A stretch of 64,000 nucleotides of DNA, from assembly GCF_008326305.1 (NCBI RefSeq), contig NZ_BIXY01000021.1:21452-85451 (forward strand), written 5' to 3'. A program made the position numbers and the translations under genes. Numbering within the stretch: position 1 is the first letter of the stretch; the number at the start of each line of letters is the position of its first letter. Below, piece after piece: positions 45,755-55,407 of the stretch. The stretch is from Dictyobacter arantiisoli. GTDB lineage: Bacteria; Chloroflexota; Ktedonobacteria; Ktedonobacterales; Ktedonobacteraceae. The notes beneath the pieces were generated by a model. The model saw only the letters and a program-made list of their open reading frames with translations, was not told the origin of the DNA and searched no databases.

Positions 45755-46843
45755 ATGGATAAGCAACAATCAGCATTTGAGGATTCTCCTGATGAGCCAG
45801 ATCCTGCCCATGCACAGTCCGATCCAATTTATGTCGATCCCGATCAGCAGTCGCCCTGGGAGCCCGTTGGTATTGGTGTACCGCCTTATCCTGCTGCTCA
45901 CCAGAAAAACTTCCGTGAAAGCTTTTTTCATCGACAATTGTTTGGGGAGAAATTAAGTCCCGCTCCGGATGCCTCTCATCTCCGGCTGTTTATCAAGTTC
46001 ATTCCTCCCGCTATTATTCTGCTCATCCTTCTTTTCTCGCTTGTTGGTGGAGGCAACCTCTTTAAAGAGTTACTTTCTGGCAAAACTATCCAGACGCAAC
46101 AGCTCTTTGTCAATCAGCCCGCCCATCTTATAGTGCACAGTGCCAGAGGGCAGGTACATATTCATGGTGGGAGTGATGGGAAGGTTACTGTCCGTTCGAC
46201 AAAAGATAACGCGGGTTGGGATATACGACAGAATACAATGAATGTTGATGCCAGAACAGTTGATGATGGTTATACGATCCTGGTAGATGCCTTTAGCCGG
46301 GGCGATGTGCGTGATGCCCAGAGCGTTAATCTAGATATCACGGTTCCTGAGCAGACGGATGTAGAAGTAGAGGCAGTTCAAGGCTCGGTCTATTTGGATA
46401 ACTTGCATGGAGGTATGCACATTGAGGCCAGCGACTCTATCAATGCGCAAAACATCCATAGCGATCATGCTCCAATTGCTTTCCGCGCGCATAATGGATC
46501 TATCGACGTAGACCAGATCGATGGTCAGGTATCGTTTAGCACTGTGCAAGGCCATATCGAGGTTGATGCTGCACATTTATATAGACATTCACGCCTGCAT
46601 TCGCTGGATGGCAAGATCATCTTTGATGGCAATGTTGATCCAGATGGAACATATAGCTTTACCTCACAAAATGGCGAAGTGGACCTCTCACTACCCTCAT
46701 CCGCGAGCTTTTATGCCCATGTCTATGCTGAGCATGGGACGGTCGATAATGCATTTAATGGCAATCCGGTTGGTCCGGGACCGTGGGCTCAGGTGAATAT
46801 TGCCACACAAATGGGCAATGTTGAGATCAATGAGAATAATTGA
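45755..46843 (+). CDS. Membrane-anchored DUF4097-like protein (1)
   Basis: 362 residues from the ATG at 45755 with AGAAGGTGGGG upstream. An acidic disordered cytoplasmic part (1-75), one helix (about 82-100), and an outside domain of short repeating beta strands (ARGQVHIHGGSDGKVTVRS, VEAVQGSVYLDNLHGG, AHNGSIDVDQIDGQ, TVQGHIEVDA, SQNGEVDLSLP), the beta-helix seen in DUF4097/LiaF-like proteins. Paralog of the next gene. Likely an envelope protein; no known function. Confidence 0.75.
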   Translation: MDKQQSAFEDSPDEPDPAHAQSDPIYVDPDQQSPWEPVGIGVPPYPAAHQKNFRESFFHRQLFGEKLSPAPDASHLRLFIKFIPPAIILLILLFSLVGGGNLFKELLSGKTIQTQQLFVNQPAHLIVHSARGQVHIHGGSDGKVTVRSTKDNAGWDIRQNTMNVDARTVDDGYTILVDAFSRGDVRDAQSVNLDITVPEQTDVEVEAVQGSVYLDNLHGGMHIEASDSINAQNIHSDHAPIAFRAHNGSIDVDQIDGQVSFSTVQGHIEVDAAHLYRHSRLHSLDGKIIFDGNVDPDGTYSFTSQNGEVDLSLPSSASFYAHVYAEHGTVDNAFNGNPVGPGPWAQVNIATQMGNVEINENN

Positions 46844-46987
46844 GCATCAAGACAGAACAGAAAATCATGTCTGTTGTCGCGTCTCATTTTAGTTTTGCGC
46901 TTGTCGCTCCGATTAGAATAGCAAAGTTGGTTGGTAGGGAATGAATGCTGCTGTGTGGTCAGTGCACAGCTACTGAAGGGGCAAGCT

Positions 46988-48157
46988 ATGAATAAACAGG
47001 AGCCTTCGTATCTTGATGCGGAGCAACAATCCGTTCCGGCAGGTCAGCCATCGAGTGAGCAGTTACAACAGGCAGGGACAGGGACTGATGAGCATGCGGA
47101 TATGCTTAATCCCCATGCCATTAATGATCCCGAGCCTGAGCTGGCTCAGACCGAAAATACATCGCATGTACAACTAGATGTCACCGCAACTTCCTCCACA
47201 GCATCGGCTGTCTCTGAAGCGGCCCCATTGCCGCAACCTGGTTTAGCGGTCTGGCCACCGGTTTATGAACGCCCTGTACCGGATTGGCGTTTTCCACGTT
47301 CCGAGCAAAATGCGATGGGGCGTGTCTTGATGATTGTCCTTGCCGTAGCACTATTGGCTGGATTGGTATTTATCGGGCTGCTGAGTCGCCTGGGTTCACA
47401 GAGCAATGTTGAGAATTACCTGTTTGATCAAAAGACTCATCAAAAGATTATTATCAATGACAATCAGGGTTCAATACATGTTCACAGTCAATCCAAAGGC
47501 CCCTTTGTCTTTCGGGTAACCAAACATTCTGAGGGGATGGGTCTGGGCAGTGTTGGTATGGAGGTCTCGTTTAATCAATATGGGCCAACGATCAGTGTAC
47601 TGGCACAGGTACAGGCTGATCCCATATTCGTTGGTAGCCGGGGCATTGATATTGATGTCTCAGTGCCATCTACCGCCAGCCTCGAAGTGCACAGTGTGAA
47701 TGGGAATATCACGTTGACCAATCTTGATGATCAACTGCTAGTCCAGATAGGAACTGGCTCGATTAAGCTGGAAAATAGCCAGGGGCAGATGACCTTGCAG
47801 GCGGATAGTGGTACTATCTCTACAACGAATGTTCGTGGTCAATTAAACATAACAAATCATCAAGGAAATGTCGAGGCGCATCGAGTTGCATTACACGGTC
47901 AATCGTCTATCAATGCAGGGAATGGAGCTATTGCCTTCGATGGCACACTTGATCGCTCCGGCCATTATCGTTTTATGACTCAGAATGGTCCAATAAATCT
48001 GGCCCTCCCGGCTTCATCCGCGTTTCGTTTACAAATAGATGAAGGTTCCGGGCCGTTACATAATCAATTCGGACAACTGAGCCGAGGGACGAATCCTCAG
48101 GCCGTGATTGCCGTCAGCACTCAGCACGATATCATCTCATTACATGAAACCAAATAG
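46988..48157 (+). CDS. Membrane-anchored DUF4097-like protein (2)
   Basis: 389 residues from the ATG at 46988 with AAGGGG upstream. Disordered acidic/Gln-rich start (1-105), one helix (about 110-133), and the same ladder of short beta strands (DNQGSIHVHSQSKGPFVFRV, HSVNGNITLTNLDDQ, LENSQGQMTLQ, TQNGPINLALP). Same layout as the gene before, 144 bp away, so a tandem duplication. Ends before a repeat region. Confidence 0.75.
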   Translation: MNKQEPSYLDAEQQSVPAGQPSSEQLQQAGTGTDEHADMLNPHAINDPEPELAQTENTSHVQLDVTATSSTASAVSEAAPLPQPGLAVWPPVYERPVPDWRFPRSEQNAMGRVLMIVLAVALLAGLVFIGLLSRLGSQSNVENYLFDQKTHQKIIINDNQGSIHVHSQSKGPFVFRVTKHSEGMGLGSVGMEVSFNQYGPTISVLAQVQADPIFVGSRGIDIDVSVPSTASLEVHSVNGNITLTNLDDQLLVQIGTGSIKLENSQGQMTLQADSGTISTTNVRGQLNITNHQGNVEAHRVALHGQSSINAGNGAIAFDGTLDRSGHYRFMTQNGPINLALPASSAFRLQIDEGSGPLHNQFGQLSRGTNPQAVIAVSTQHDIISLHETK

Positions 48158-48234
48158 TTCGCGTTTAGATGACTCATGTAAACACTATGCCCACAATGTT
48201 GCAGGGTTTTCAAATCTCTTTTTTGCCGCCTTTC

Positions 48235-48417
48235 GGCGGCGGGGAGAGAGGAGGAAAGGTGGGGAACACCCCACTCCTCGGCAGAGGGACTGCCGTCCCC
48301 CTGCATCCCCAGCAAAACGCTGGTGGCGGCGGGGAGAGAGGAGGAAAGGTGGGGACTATTCCACCCCCCGGCAGAGGGACTGCCGTCCCCCTGCATCCCC
48401 AGCAAAACGCTGGTGGC
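48235..48417. repeat. Tandem 90-bp repeat, two units
   Basis: Units begin at 48235 and 48325 and are nearly identical (differences mainly in accacc-type stretches at about 48266 and 48356). Each holds G-rich (ggcggcggggagagagg) and C-rich parts and small palindromes. The unit starts are preceded by a gccgcc/ggcggc hairpin at 48225-48240. It lies between convergent genes. Confidence 0.9.
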
Positions 48418-48440
48418 AAGGGGAAGGATTGTATTGTTGA

Positions 48441-50495
48441 TCAGGGGCGTTGCACTCTACGCATTTTGTCTGTTGGCGTTCCAAAATGCTTGGCCGGCAA
48501 CTCTACCGGGAAATAGGGCAGGTTGTCCTCATCCTGGATATGTTGCTGCTGTTGTGAAGGTGTGTACGGATCAGCTTTTGGTGTAACCCGTACGGTCGTT
48601 TCATCGAAGAGCGGCGTTTCCTGATGCTTATCGTCCGCAGGCTTACTTGCTACTTGTTGATAGGTTGGTCGCCACATCGGTGCAGGTGTTTCAGGCACAA
48701 CAGGATCAGGTTCAACCTGTTCCTGTTCCGACTCTACTGAGTGCACAGACTCCGCAGCTGGTGTTGAGACAACGTTGTCGGTCTGTGTTACCTGCGTGAC
48801 AGCGTCTTCTGGCATCTCGGATACTGGTACGCCAGCGTTCCCTGTCTGGTACGTCAGGGTAGGCGTGTTGCTTTCCCTGGAGACAGCATTGGCTGCCGAG
48901 TGAGCGTAGAAACCATTGCCTGCTGTTTCAGCCATAATGGTTTCAGCGTTGGAAGAGGTCGTATTGCCTGGATAGCCCGCTGGATTCTCTCCATTGCTGG
49001 TGGCAAAGCCAGAGCCTGTACCGTTGTTGGAATAGGTTACGTCCGCAGCTGCAAATGTATTGTTGTAGAGATTGTTGACTGGCATATACGGTGTTATCGG
49101 CACTGGTTGCTGTGACTGTGGTGCTAACGCGTAAGCTGGCTGTACTTTTTTGCGTTTGAGTAGGAACCACAATAACAATCCCAATAAGACGAAGGTGACC
49201 AGTAATCCAAGCAGGGCTGGCAGGAGTGGTGTCAGATAGTCAGGCTGTGCTAGTTCAGGTACCTTTTCATGGCGCGACTGATCAAGTGCATAAGCTACAA
49301 AAGGCGTAACAGCCTTGAAGTCTGGATAGTCTTGCTGTAATTTGTTTAAGGATGCATAGGCCTGATGCCAGTGGTTGGGACCGGTTGCCGTATATTGTGT
49401 AATGGCCTTTTCCCAGTCCTGTTCAAATTTGCCAGGTTTCAAATCCAGGGAAAGATTATCAAGGAGTTGTCTGGCGCTATTACTGGCCTGTAAAAAGCTT
49501 GTGCCAATCGGGGCCTGGGCATCGCTGTTGTAAAAGCTGACCACACCTACGATATGACCCTGTTGATCCAATGCCGGACCGCCGCTATCTCCATGCTCAA
49601 CGTTGCCGCCAACCTGAATCACAGGTGCTCCGTTAGAGGTGGTTTTGATTGAGCTCACATAAATCTTATTGACCGAAGATGTTAGAAAGGACGTAGGATC
49701 AGCACCGGTCCCGCTAGTCAGGTCGCCATTGCCAGGATAGCCGATGATCGTCAATTCATCCTGCTGGGAAACGTTTGAGGAGTCCTCCAGATGGACAGAC
49801 GGGGTGTTATCCATACTTACATGAATAATTGCCACATCTTTTTGATCAACGGCACTGGTGCGTTCGATTTTATCGACGGCGGCATGGTCGGTGTCTGGCA
49901 CTTCGGTGAGTTTGGTGGCATCCAACTTACCCGTGTAATCCTGACTGAGATAGACCATGCTTTTAGGGGCATCATACTGCGCGACTGAGCGAAAAATACC
50001 ATAGGCAAGACTGCTGTAAGCATCCTCTTTCGTATAGGGGGGCTGGGGAGCAAAATGATTATTCACATAGTCGGCTACATCCTGTGCCGCCTCCATTTGT
50101 AAGACATTATCCATCGATTTATCATGTGGAGGCTGGATGACGTGATCGGCCGTTAAAATGTCGCCATGAGAGCTAATAAATGTCCCACTCCCAGAGAGGC
50201 TGAGACTGTAGCTGCCACCATTAGTGGGAAATATAACGCTTGTTTGACTCGTCAATTGTACCGTCAGACGTCCAGTCAATGTGGTAATAATGCGGACAAC
50301 TGCTGGTTTAGCAACATCCACTGCCCGTACAACTGGATTTTGAATATTGCCACCCGGTACTGCGTCCGCATTTGCTGACTGTGAAGATGTGCTCAGGGTT
50401 AAGATGGTAAGGAATATCAATATACAGGGATAAATAAAGAGCTTTCGCGAATGTGAAGATAAGCAGGTTGATTTCATATGTGTTTTGTTGCCCAT
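48441..50495 (-). CDS. Membrane-anchored trypsin-like serine protease with long cytoplasmic tail
   Basis: 684 residues from the ATG at 50495, AGAGG upstream; an ATG seven codons earlier (50516) has no RBS. A signal or anchor helix (about 18-36) leads to an S1-type protease domain with His118 (TADHVI), Asp220 (QKDVAIIHV) and Ser304 (HGDSGGPA). A membrane helix at about 432-452 is followed by a 230-residue Pro/Gln/Glu-rich tail. No PDZ domain, unlike DegP/HtrA. Probably cleaves envelope proteins; the DUF4097-like proteins facing it are possible partners. Confidence 0.82.
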   Translation of the reverse strand: MGNKTHMKSTCLSSHSRKLFIYPCILIFLTILTLSTSSQSANADAVPGGNIQNPVVRAVDVAKPAVVRIITTLTGRLTVQLTSQTSVIFPTNGGSYSLSLSGSGTFISSHGDILTADHVIQPPHDKSMDNVLQMEAAQDVADYVNNHFAPQPPYTKEDAYSSLAYGIFRSVAQYDAPKSMVYLSQDYTGKLDATKLTEVPDTDHAAVDKIERTSAVDQKDVAIIHVSMDNTPSVHLEDSSNVSQQDELTIIGYPGNGDLTSGTGADPTSFLTSSVNKIYVSSIKTTSNGAPVIQVGGNVEHGDSGGPALDQQGHIVGVVSFYNSDAQAPIGTSFLQASNSARQLLDNLSLDLKPGKFEQDWEKAITQYTATGPNHWHQAYASLNKLQQDYPDFKAVTPFVAYALDQSRHEKVPELAQPDYLTPLLPALLGLLVTFVLLGLLLWFLLKRKKVQPAYALAPQSQQPVPITPYMPVNNLYNNTFAAADVTYSNNGTGSGFATSNGENPAGYPGNTTSSNAETIMAETAGNGFYAHSAANAVSRESNTPTLTYQTGNAGVPVSEMPEDAVTQVTQTDNVVSTPAAESVHSVESEQEQVEPDPVVPETPAPMWRPTYQQVASKPADDKHQETPLFDETTVRVTPKADPYTPSQQQQHIQDEDNLPYFPVELPAKHFGTPTDKMRRVQRP

Positions 50496-51036
50496 TGCGA
50501 CCTCTTGCTTCTCCATCGAGACAGAAGCACATTGTTTATTTGTGAGTGTAAATATATGTCCATTGGAGCAATATGTTGGTTGTCCGCGTGCATTTTTGCT
50601 GAGAGAAATCTGCTATAATTGTATTTGTGCCTGCCTATGTTATGCATTTGTTCGTCTCTCATACACCATGCTCGTTGGTACGTAAACTATCATACTGTAC
50701 TTTCCAGTTCATGTCCACTATAGCAGTATAAAAATATAAATGGGCTAGCGACGTGTTTGTAGGTTTGTTCTTTTTATTTCATGCTCTGGTTGTCGTATTG
50801 CCTTCATATTCAAAGGAGATGTTTACAACCTGCCGCATCAGAAAATAAAGTCCTGACGTTACTTAATATGCTGAAGTTATTGAGGATGTAGCAACATTGC
50901 TCTGTATTTATGGTTGGAGGGAAGATGTGAGCATCTATGTTCATGAGAAAGTTGCAAGCCAGATGGAAAAGCCTGGCGCCAGGTAGCAGACTTGATAAGG
51001 AAGAGGTAGTTTAAAGATGCAGGAGGGTAATGTACA
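50496..51036. other. Gap between divergent protease and coiled-coil genes
   Basis: 541 bp, AT-rich. One extended -10 candidate (50611-50619) on the + strand; no gene, repeat or RNA recognised. Confidence 0.5.
50611..50619 (+). promoter_or_regulatory. Extended -10 promoter candidate
   Basis: TGCTATAAT, the same element as at 45535. The next + gene starts 418 bp later, so the leader would be long. Confidence 0.35.
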
Positions 51037-52146
51037 ATGGCCAGTTCTAAATCTTCTGCGCAGGAAGCAAAAGGGAAAATGCAAGGCGACAAGAGTCCTA
51101 AGAAGCAACGGAAAGTATTAAACGAGCATATTAAAAAAGCACATGTAGCAAAAGAGAAAGCCATACAGCGGCTACAGAGGCTAGAAGATAAAAAGCAGGT
51201 TTTATTGGTTGAGCTTGAACAACTGGAACTGGATCTCTCGGTCCTGCAATCCCGTCTGGCTGCTTTACCAGCGCGCAGAAAAGCCGAATCCAGACAGCAG
51301 GAGGGGCGGGTCGAAGTTCATAGTTACGAGATAGATGAACCCTTTACAAGCGAACTCCTGGCAGTATTGAATGCTGAAGATAGTTTGTCATACGCAGAAT
51401 CTATTGTTCAGGCGCAACAGGCTGAACGTGAGCAATCAGCCAGCCAGTTATCCCAACAAGAAATTATGGATGCCGATGCTCTGGCTCGCGAGGCGCGTCA
51501 GATTGCATTAGTCGCAGAAGAGGCGGCTCAACTGGCCGTGGAACGAGCTGTAGCTATTGAGGAGCGGCTGGCACAATCGAGCATTGGTCGCCATTTGCAA
51601 CAGGCATATGAAGGTGCGGAGGAAGATATTGCCCGAGCACAGTCTTTCGCACGTGAGACGGCCAGATCAGCCCAGGAAACTGATCAATTAGTCTCGATAC
51701 TATTTCCAGAAACTGATGAAGCCGATGCAACGCGTTTAGTGGGAGAAGCAGCATCATCCTTCGAGGTAGCACTCGATGATCTCGATACATTACTGACGAA
51801 TGAGACAGAAGATGAAGCTGCGATGACAGTCCTGACCTCCATGATTATGGCTGATGCGGATGCCGATAGTGCTATTGAGCACGCCATTGAATTGTCGTCT
51901 TATCGTGTGCTGCCGCAAGATGTACGGGAATTAGTCAGGCAGGCGGATGAAACTTTGCTTCTCGTACGTGAGGCGGTGGAAGCGGGTACTTTGCAGGGTG
52001 AAGATGCGGTGCAAGCCCTATGCGCGGCCGAATTGGAAGTGATGTATGCCAATTCACTGCTCCATAGCGCTGAAGAAAAAGGTGTGGATGATGAGGGACA
52101 TGGGAAGCAGCAGCAGAATGATGATTGGAAGACAGAGCACACATAG
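51037..52146 (+). CDS. Coiled-coil protein of unknown function
   Basis: 369 residues; AGGAGGG upstream of the ATG. Residues 1-50 are basic, 50-95 a coiled coil (LEDKKQVLLVELEQLELDLSVL), and the rest mainly acidic helices rich in Ala, Glu and Gln with long heptad stretches (AEEAAQLAVERAVAIEERL). No membrane segment, no catalytic motif. It overlaps the next gene by 29 bp, which suggests a shared transcript. Confidence 0.7.
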   Translation: MASSKSSAQEAKGKMQGDKSPKKQRKVLNEHIKKAHVAKEKAIQRLQRLEDKKQVLLVELEQLELDLSVLQSRLAALPARRKAESRQQEGRVEVHSYEIDEPFTSELLAVLNAEDSLSYAESIVQAQQAEREQSASQLSQQEIMDADALAREARQIALVAEEAAQLAVERAVAIEERLAQSSIGRHLQQAYEGAEEDIARAQSFARETARSAQETDQLVSILFPETDEADATRLVGEAASSFEVALDDLDTLLTNETEDEAAMTVLTSMIMADADADSAIEHAIELSSYRVLPQDVRELVRQADETLLLVREAVEAGTLQGEDAVQALCAAELEVMYANSLLHSAEEKGVDDEGHGKQQQNDDWKTEHT

Positions 52147-53362
52147 CGATTATCGATCAGCATATGCATCTGGGCTGGACAGATATGTGCGTGAGCCAGA
52201 TTGGCTGTATGAGCGGGATGTAGCACGTGCCTGGTGGTCTTTGCCACTGCATAGCTATATTCCGTTAAGTCGAGGTGGCGCCTGTCAGATAATCTTTGCG
52301 GGTCATCCAGGCGGCTCGGCTGGTCCTGATGTGCGGGATGCTGTTCTGCGCTTCTGGCTGCTTCCTTCCTCGACGGAGGAAGGTAGGTTGGAAACACGCT
52401 CTGGTGACGTTGAATTTCATATTTATGCCAGCGATTGGTATACACATCAGCATCATACGGATCGGCGTTACAATGATGTCTTGCTCCACGTTGTTCTCAT
52501 CTGCGACGATGCGCATCCGACCTGGCGTCAGGATGGGATCGTCGTGCCAGTCTGTTCCCTGGGGGATGTTGGTCTGGAGACGTCTCGCCCTGTTCTTTCA
52601 AACCTGTTGCAGGGGCATATCTGGCCATGTCAGCGTAATTTAGCCGGAGATGATGAGCAGGAAAGAGATGTGCGTCTGTTACGAGCGGGGCTACTGCGTT
52701 TTGAAGAGAAACGTGATCATTTCCTGGAAGAACTGCACACTATCAGTCAGATACAGTCTATTGATGATGGCTATGATAGCTGCTTGCTCCCTGCTCTGGC
52801 AGAGGGTCTGGCGTATGGGCGGGATCGTATCCTTTTTCGTGCGCTGGGTAAGCAACTGTTAGCGAGGACGGGGACGATCCCAGAGCCGCTGGGACGCAAT
52901 CCTGCCCCCTCACCGCTAGATGCTATCCGCTTAGGCGTATTAGCTCGACTCTATCGATGCTGGCGCGTCCCCGGTATCTGGCGTACACTACGCCCGCTTC
53001 TATTGTGTCAGGATGATGTCTGTGATCCTGCAACGATCCTTACCACACTACGAGCCCACTTTGGAACCCTGGGATTAAGTCAGGCGCGAACTGACATTTT
53101 ACTGTGCAACATCGTCTATCCTTTCGCCGCCGCAGTCGCCTTACTCGAACAAAATAGTGTCCTGCTTGAAAGAGCACAAAAACTCTATCTCCACCATCCC
53201 GGCCTTTCGTCCAATCGTATCACTCGCATGATGTCTTCCCAACTGCAACTATCGAACCAGCCATGTGGCAGTTGTCGCCAGCAAGGACTCCATCATATTT
53301 ACCGCCAGACCTGCCGTGAAAAGCGCTGTGATCTCTGTATCATGGCGAAAGATATTCTCTGA
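52118..53362 (+). CDS. DUF2851 family protein
   Basis: 414 residues from the ATG at 52118, with GGGAAG about 7 nt ahead; the frame is open further up inside the previous gene. The GDVEFHIYASDWYTHQHH stretch followed by DRRYNDVLLHVVL is the DUF2851 signature. The end has CGSCRQQ ... CREKRCDLC, a likely zinc-binding cluster. Function unknown; a nuclease-like fold has been suggested for such patterns but nothing here proves it. Confidence 0.82.
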   Translation: MMIGRQSTHSDYRSAYASGLDRYVREPDWLYERDVARAWWSLPLHSYIPLSRGGACQIIFAGHPGGSAGPDVRDAVLRFWLLPSSTEEGRLETRSGDVEFHIYASDWYTHQHHTDRRYNDVLLHVVLICDDAHPTWRQDGIVVPVCSLGDVGLETSRPVLSNLLQGHIWPCQRNLAGDDEQERDVRLLRAGLLRFEEKRDHFLEELHTISQIQSIDDGYDSCLLPALAEGLAYGRDRILFRALGKQLLARTGTIPEPLGRNPAPSPLDAIRLGVLARLYRCWRVPGIWRTLRPLLLCQDDVCDPATILTTLRAHFGTLGLSQARTDILLCNIVYPFAAAVALLEQNSVLLERAQKLYLHHPGLSSNRITRMMSSQLQLSNQPCGSCRQQGLHHIYRQTCREKRCDLCIMAKDIL

Positions 53363-53445
53363 TGACCATTGGATGCAGAAATGCTGCCACGATTTTAGTC
53401 TCAGAGACGTATACCAGGTAAGTAAAGAAAAAGAGGTGTTATGAT

Positions 53446-53670
53446 ATGGTTTTTACACAGGCGAATCATCCTCCTTGTCCGCTCTGTAATGCAGATGGGA
53501 GCCAGCGTGGATGGAGTGATGCGACCGCTTATGGTCATTCTTTAAAGATTACCAGCGAAGCGCATAAGATCATGGGGTCCGATGTGGCGGCGCTTGTCTG
53601 CACCAATTGTGGCAATATACAGTTCTTTGTAAATCCCCAGGATTTCCATAAAGAAAAAGAAGAGGCTTAA
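53446..53670 (+). CDS. Small zinc-ribbon protein
   Basis: 74 residues with AGAGGTG 7 nt before the ATG. Two CxxC pairs: PCPLCNADG and LVCTNCGNIQFF, spaced as in a zinc ribbon. Soluble. No named family. Confidence 0.7.
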   Translation: MVFTQANHPPCPLCNADGSQRGWSDATAYGHSLKITSEAHKIMGSDVAALVCTNCGNIQFFVNPQDFHKEKEEA

Positions 53671-53791
53671 GGATTTTTCCTCTGGCCTCACCCACAATTT
53701 TTTGCTAGAATTGTGGAAAGCATTGTGTTATTGCAGGATGGGATTGAGTATAAACTCTGTTCATTCGGACCTGCGTGAGGAAAGGGAGTGT

Positions 53792-54586
53792 ATGAGTCAG
53801 TCACGTTCACATGGGCAGCAAGATGGCGCGGTCCAGACAGAAGAGATGAGGTTGTCGCGTTTTCTGGCCCAGGCGGGCGTTGCCTCGCGTCGTCATGCCG
53901 AAGAATATATTACCGCCGGTCGTGTGCAGGTGAATGGGCAGGTCGTTACCGCGCAAGGGACACGCGTTAATCCAACCCGCGATAAGATCAGCGTGGATGG
54001 GAAACCGTTGCAGGCGGCAACGCAAAAGGTCTATATTATGCTCAATAAACTGGAAGCATATGTTTGTACAGCATCCGATCCTGAGGGGCGTCCAACGGTC
54101 CTCACCTTATTGCCACCGGAAGTGCGTCAGTTGCGGGTATATCCTATAGGGCGTCTGGATATTGATACGAGCGGTCTCTTATTGCTCACCAATGATGGGG
54201 ATTTCGCCTTACAACTAACCCATCCTCGCTATGAAACACATAAAATCTATGAGGCTCTGGTGCAGGGTCATCCATCCGACGCCACCCTGGAGCGTTTACG
54301 GCATGGTGTGGCGATTCGAGAAGATGATGGTCAATTGTATCAAACATCGCCAGCCGAGGTGAGTGTCTTGAGCGTGAGTTCAACATATACGCGCCTCCAA
54401 TTGACACTGCATGAGGGGCGAAAACGGCAGATACGCCGTATGTTTAACGTGGTGGGACATCCAGTGCGTAAGTTAATGCGTATCGGTGTGGGTGATTTAA
54501 CCTTGCAAGGAGTGCCACCAGGGAAGTGGCGCTATCTCACCGAGGTTGAAGTCCAGCAATTAGTTCAGGCTCCGGCCCACAAATAA
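53792..54586 (+). CDS. rluB: RsuA/RluB-type rRNA pseudouridine synthase
   Basis: 264 residues from the ATG at 53792, GGAAAGGGAG upstream; the longer frame has no RBS. An S4 RNA-binding domain (about 17-75, RLSRFLAQAGVASRRHAEEYI) and a catalytic domain with GRLDIDTSGLLLLTNDGD (Asp) and HEGRKRQIRRMF. It isomerises a uridine in large-subunit rRNA. The exact target (RluB or a related one) is inferred. Confidence 0.88.
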   Translation: MSQSRSHGQQDGAVQTEEMRLSRFLAQAGVASRRHAEEYITAGRVQVNGQVVTAQGTRVNPTRDKISVDGKPLQAATQKVYIMLNKLEAYVCTASDPEGRPTVLTLLPPEVRQLRVYPIGRLDIDTSGLLLLTNDGDFALQLTHPRYETHKIYEALVQGHPSDATLERLRHGVAIREDDGQLYQTSPAEVSVLSVSSTYTRLQLTLHEGRKRQIRRMFNVVGHPVRKLMRIGVGDLTLQGVPPGKWRYLTEVEVQQLVQAPAHK

Positions 54587-54595
54587 CGTGAATGA

Positions 54596-54644
54596 ATGCG
54601 CGCGTATAATGGTTGTTTAATCGTCATATGCGCGTATTTTTTTA
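54596..54644 (+). terminator. Terminator after the pseudouridine synthase
   Basis: atgcgcg (54596-54602) pairs with cgcgtat (54631-54637) with one G-T pair, followed by a run of seven T. Confidence 0.5.
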
Positions 54645-54673
54645 CATGCAGGCACTCTCATTCAACCTTCGTA

Positions 54674-54682
54674 TGATATAAT
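54674..54682 (+). promoter_or_regulatory. Extended -10 promoter of cmk
   Basis: TGATATAAT, 38 bp before the ATG; no clear -35. A strong RBS GGAGG (54712) follows. Confidence 0.55.
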
Positions 54683-54720
54683 TCGTTGAGTTATGACTAT
54701 CATTAATATACGGAGGATTC

Positions 54721-55407
54721 ATGTCTGGGCCACAATGTATAGCGATAGATGGGCCTGCAGGTTCAGGGAAAAGTACAGTTGGTGAACAATTAGCCCGTCA
54801 GTTGGGCTACCTCTACGTCGATACAGGTGCTATGTATCGTGCTGTGGCCTGGCTTGCGCTACATGAGGGTGTCGATATCTATGACGCTCCTGCATTAGAA
54901 GTGCTTGCACAGCGAGCTGAGATTGTGATTAGCCATCCTCATATCTCCGATGGACGGCAATACACAGTGACAGTCAATGGTCGAGATGTTACCTGGGATA
55001 TTCGTGATACACAGGTGACGGGCGCTGTTTCAGCGGTCTCTTCACATCCCAATGTGCGCAAGATTTTGATTGCGCAACAGCGGGAAATGGCTCAGCAAGG
55101 GCGTGTGGTAATGGTGGGTCGCGATATCGGAGCTGTTGTCTTGCCAGATGCGGAACTCAAGATTTATTTAACTGCAACCCTGGAGGAGCGTGCACGCCGT
55201 CGCCATGTTGAGCTGGTTGAGCGTTTTGGAGCTACCAGTCCGCAAGTTCCTTCCCTTGAGGATTTGCAGCGTGGCATCGAGCGACGTGACGATATTGATC
55301 ATGACAATATGCGACCAGCGATTGACGCCATTGTTATCGAAACTGATTATCTCAGTGTGCCGCAGGTACTAGGCGCGATCTTGCCCTATGTGGAGGATAC
55401 TGTATGA
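54721..55407 (+). CDS. cmk: Cytidylate kinase
   Basis: 228 residues. P-loop IDGPAGSGKSTVGEQLA, the CMP-binding YVDTGAMYRAVAW, RDIGAVVLPDAELKIYLTA and the lid RRRHVELVE. It phosphorylates CMP and dCMP. Overlaps plsC by 4 bp (ATGA); a cmk-plsC pair is common in bacteria. Confidence 0.96.
   Translation: MSGPQCIAIDGPAGSGKSTVGEQLARQLGYLYVDTGAMYRAVAWLALHEGVDIYDAPALEVLAQRAEIVISHPHISDGRQYTVTVNGRDVTWDIRDTQVTGAVSAVSSHPNVRKILIAQQREMAQQGRVVMVGRDIGAVVLPDAELKIYLTATLEERARRRHVELVERFGATSPQVPSLEDLQRGIERRDDIDHDNMRPAIDAIVIETDYLSVPQVLGAILPYVEDTV

Noticed and set aside
48225..48240. gccgcc/ggcggc hairpin as a terminator
   Set aside because: The T-run lies on the wrong side for the + strand and an A-run follows on the minus strand, so it does not fit an intrinsic terminator.
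48108..48586. Several open frames over the 90-bp tandem repeat
   Set aside because: They exist in three frames at once because of the repeat, are Pro/Arg/Gly-rich and lack RBS; they reflect the repeat, not genes.
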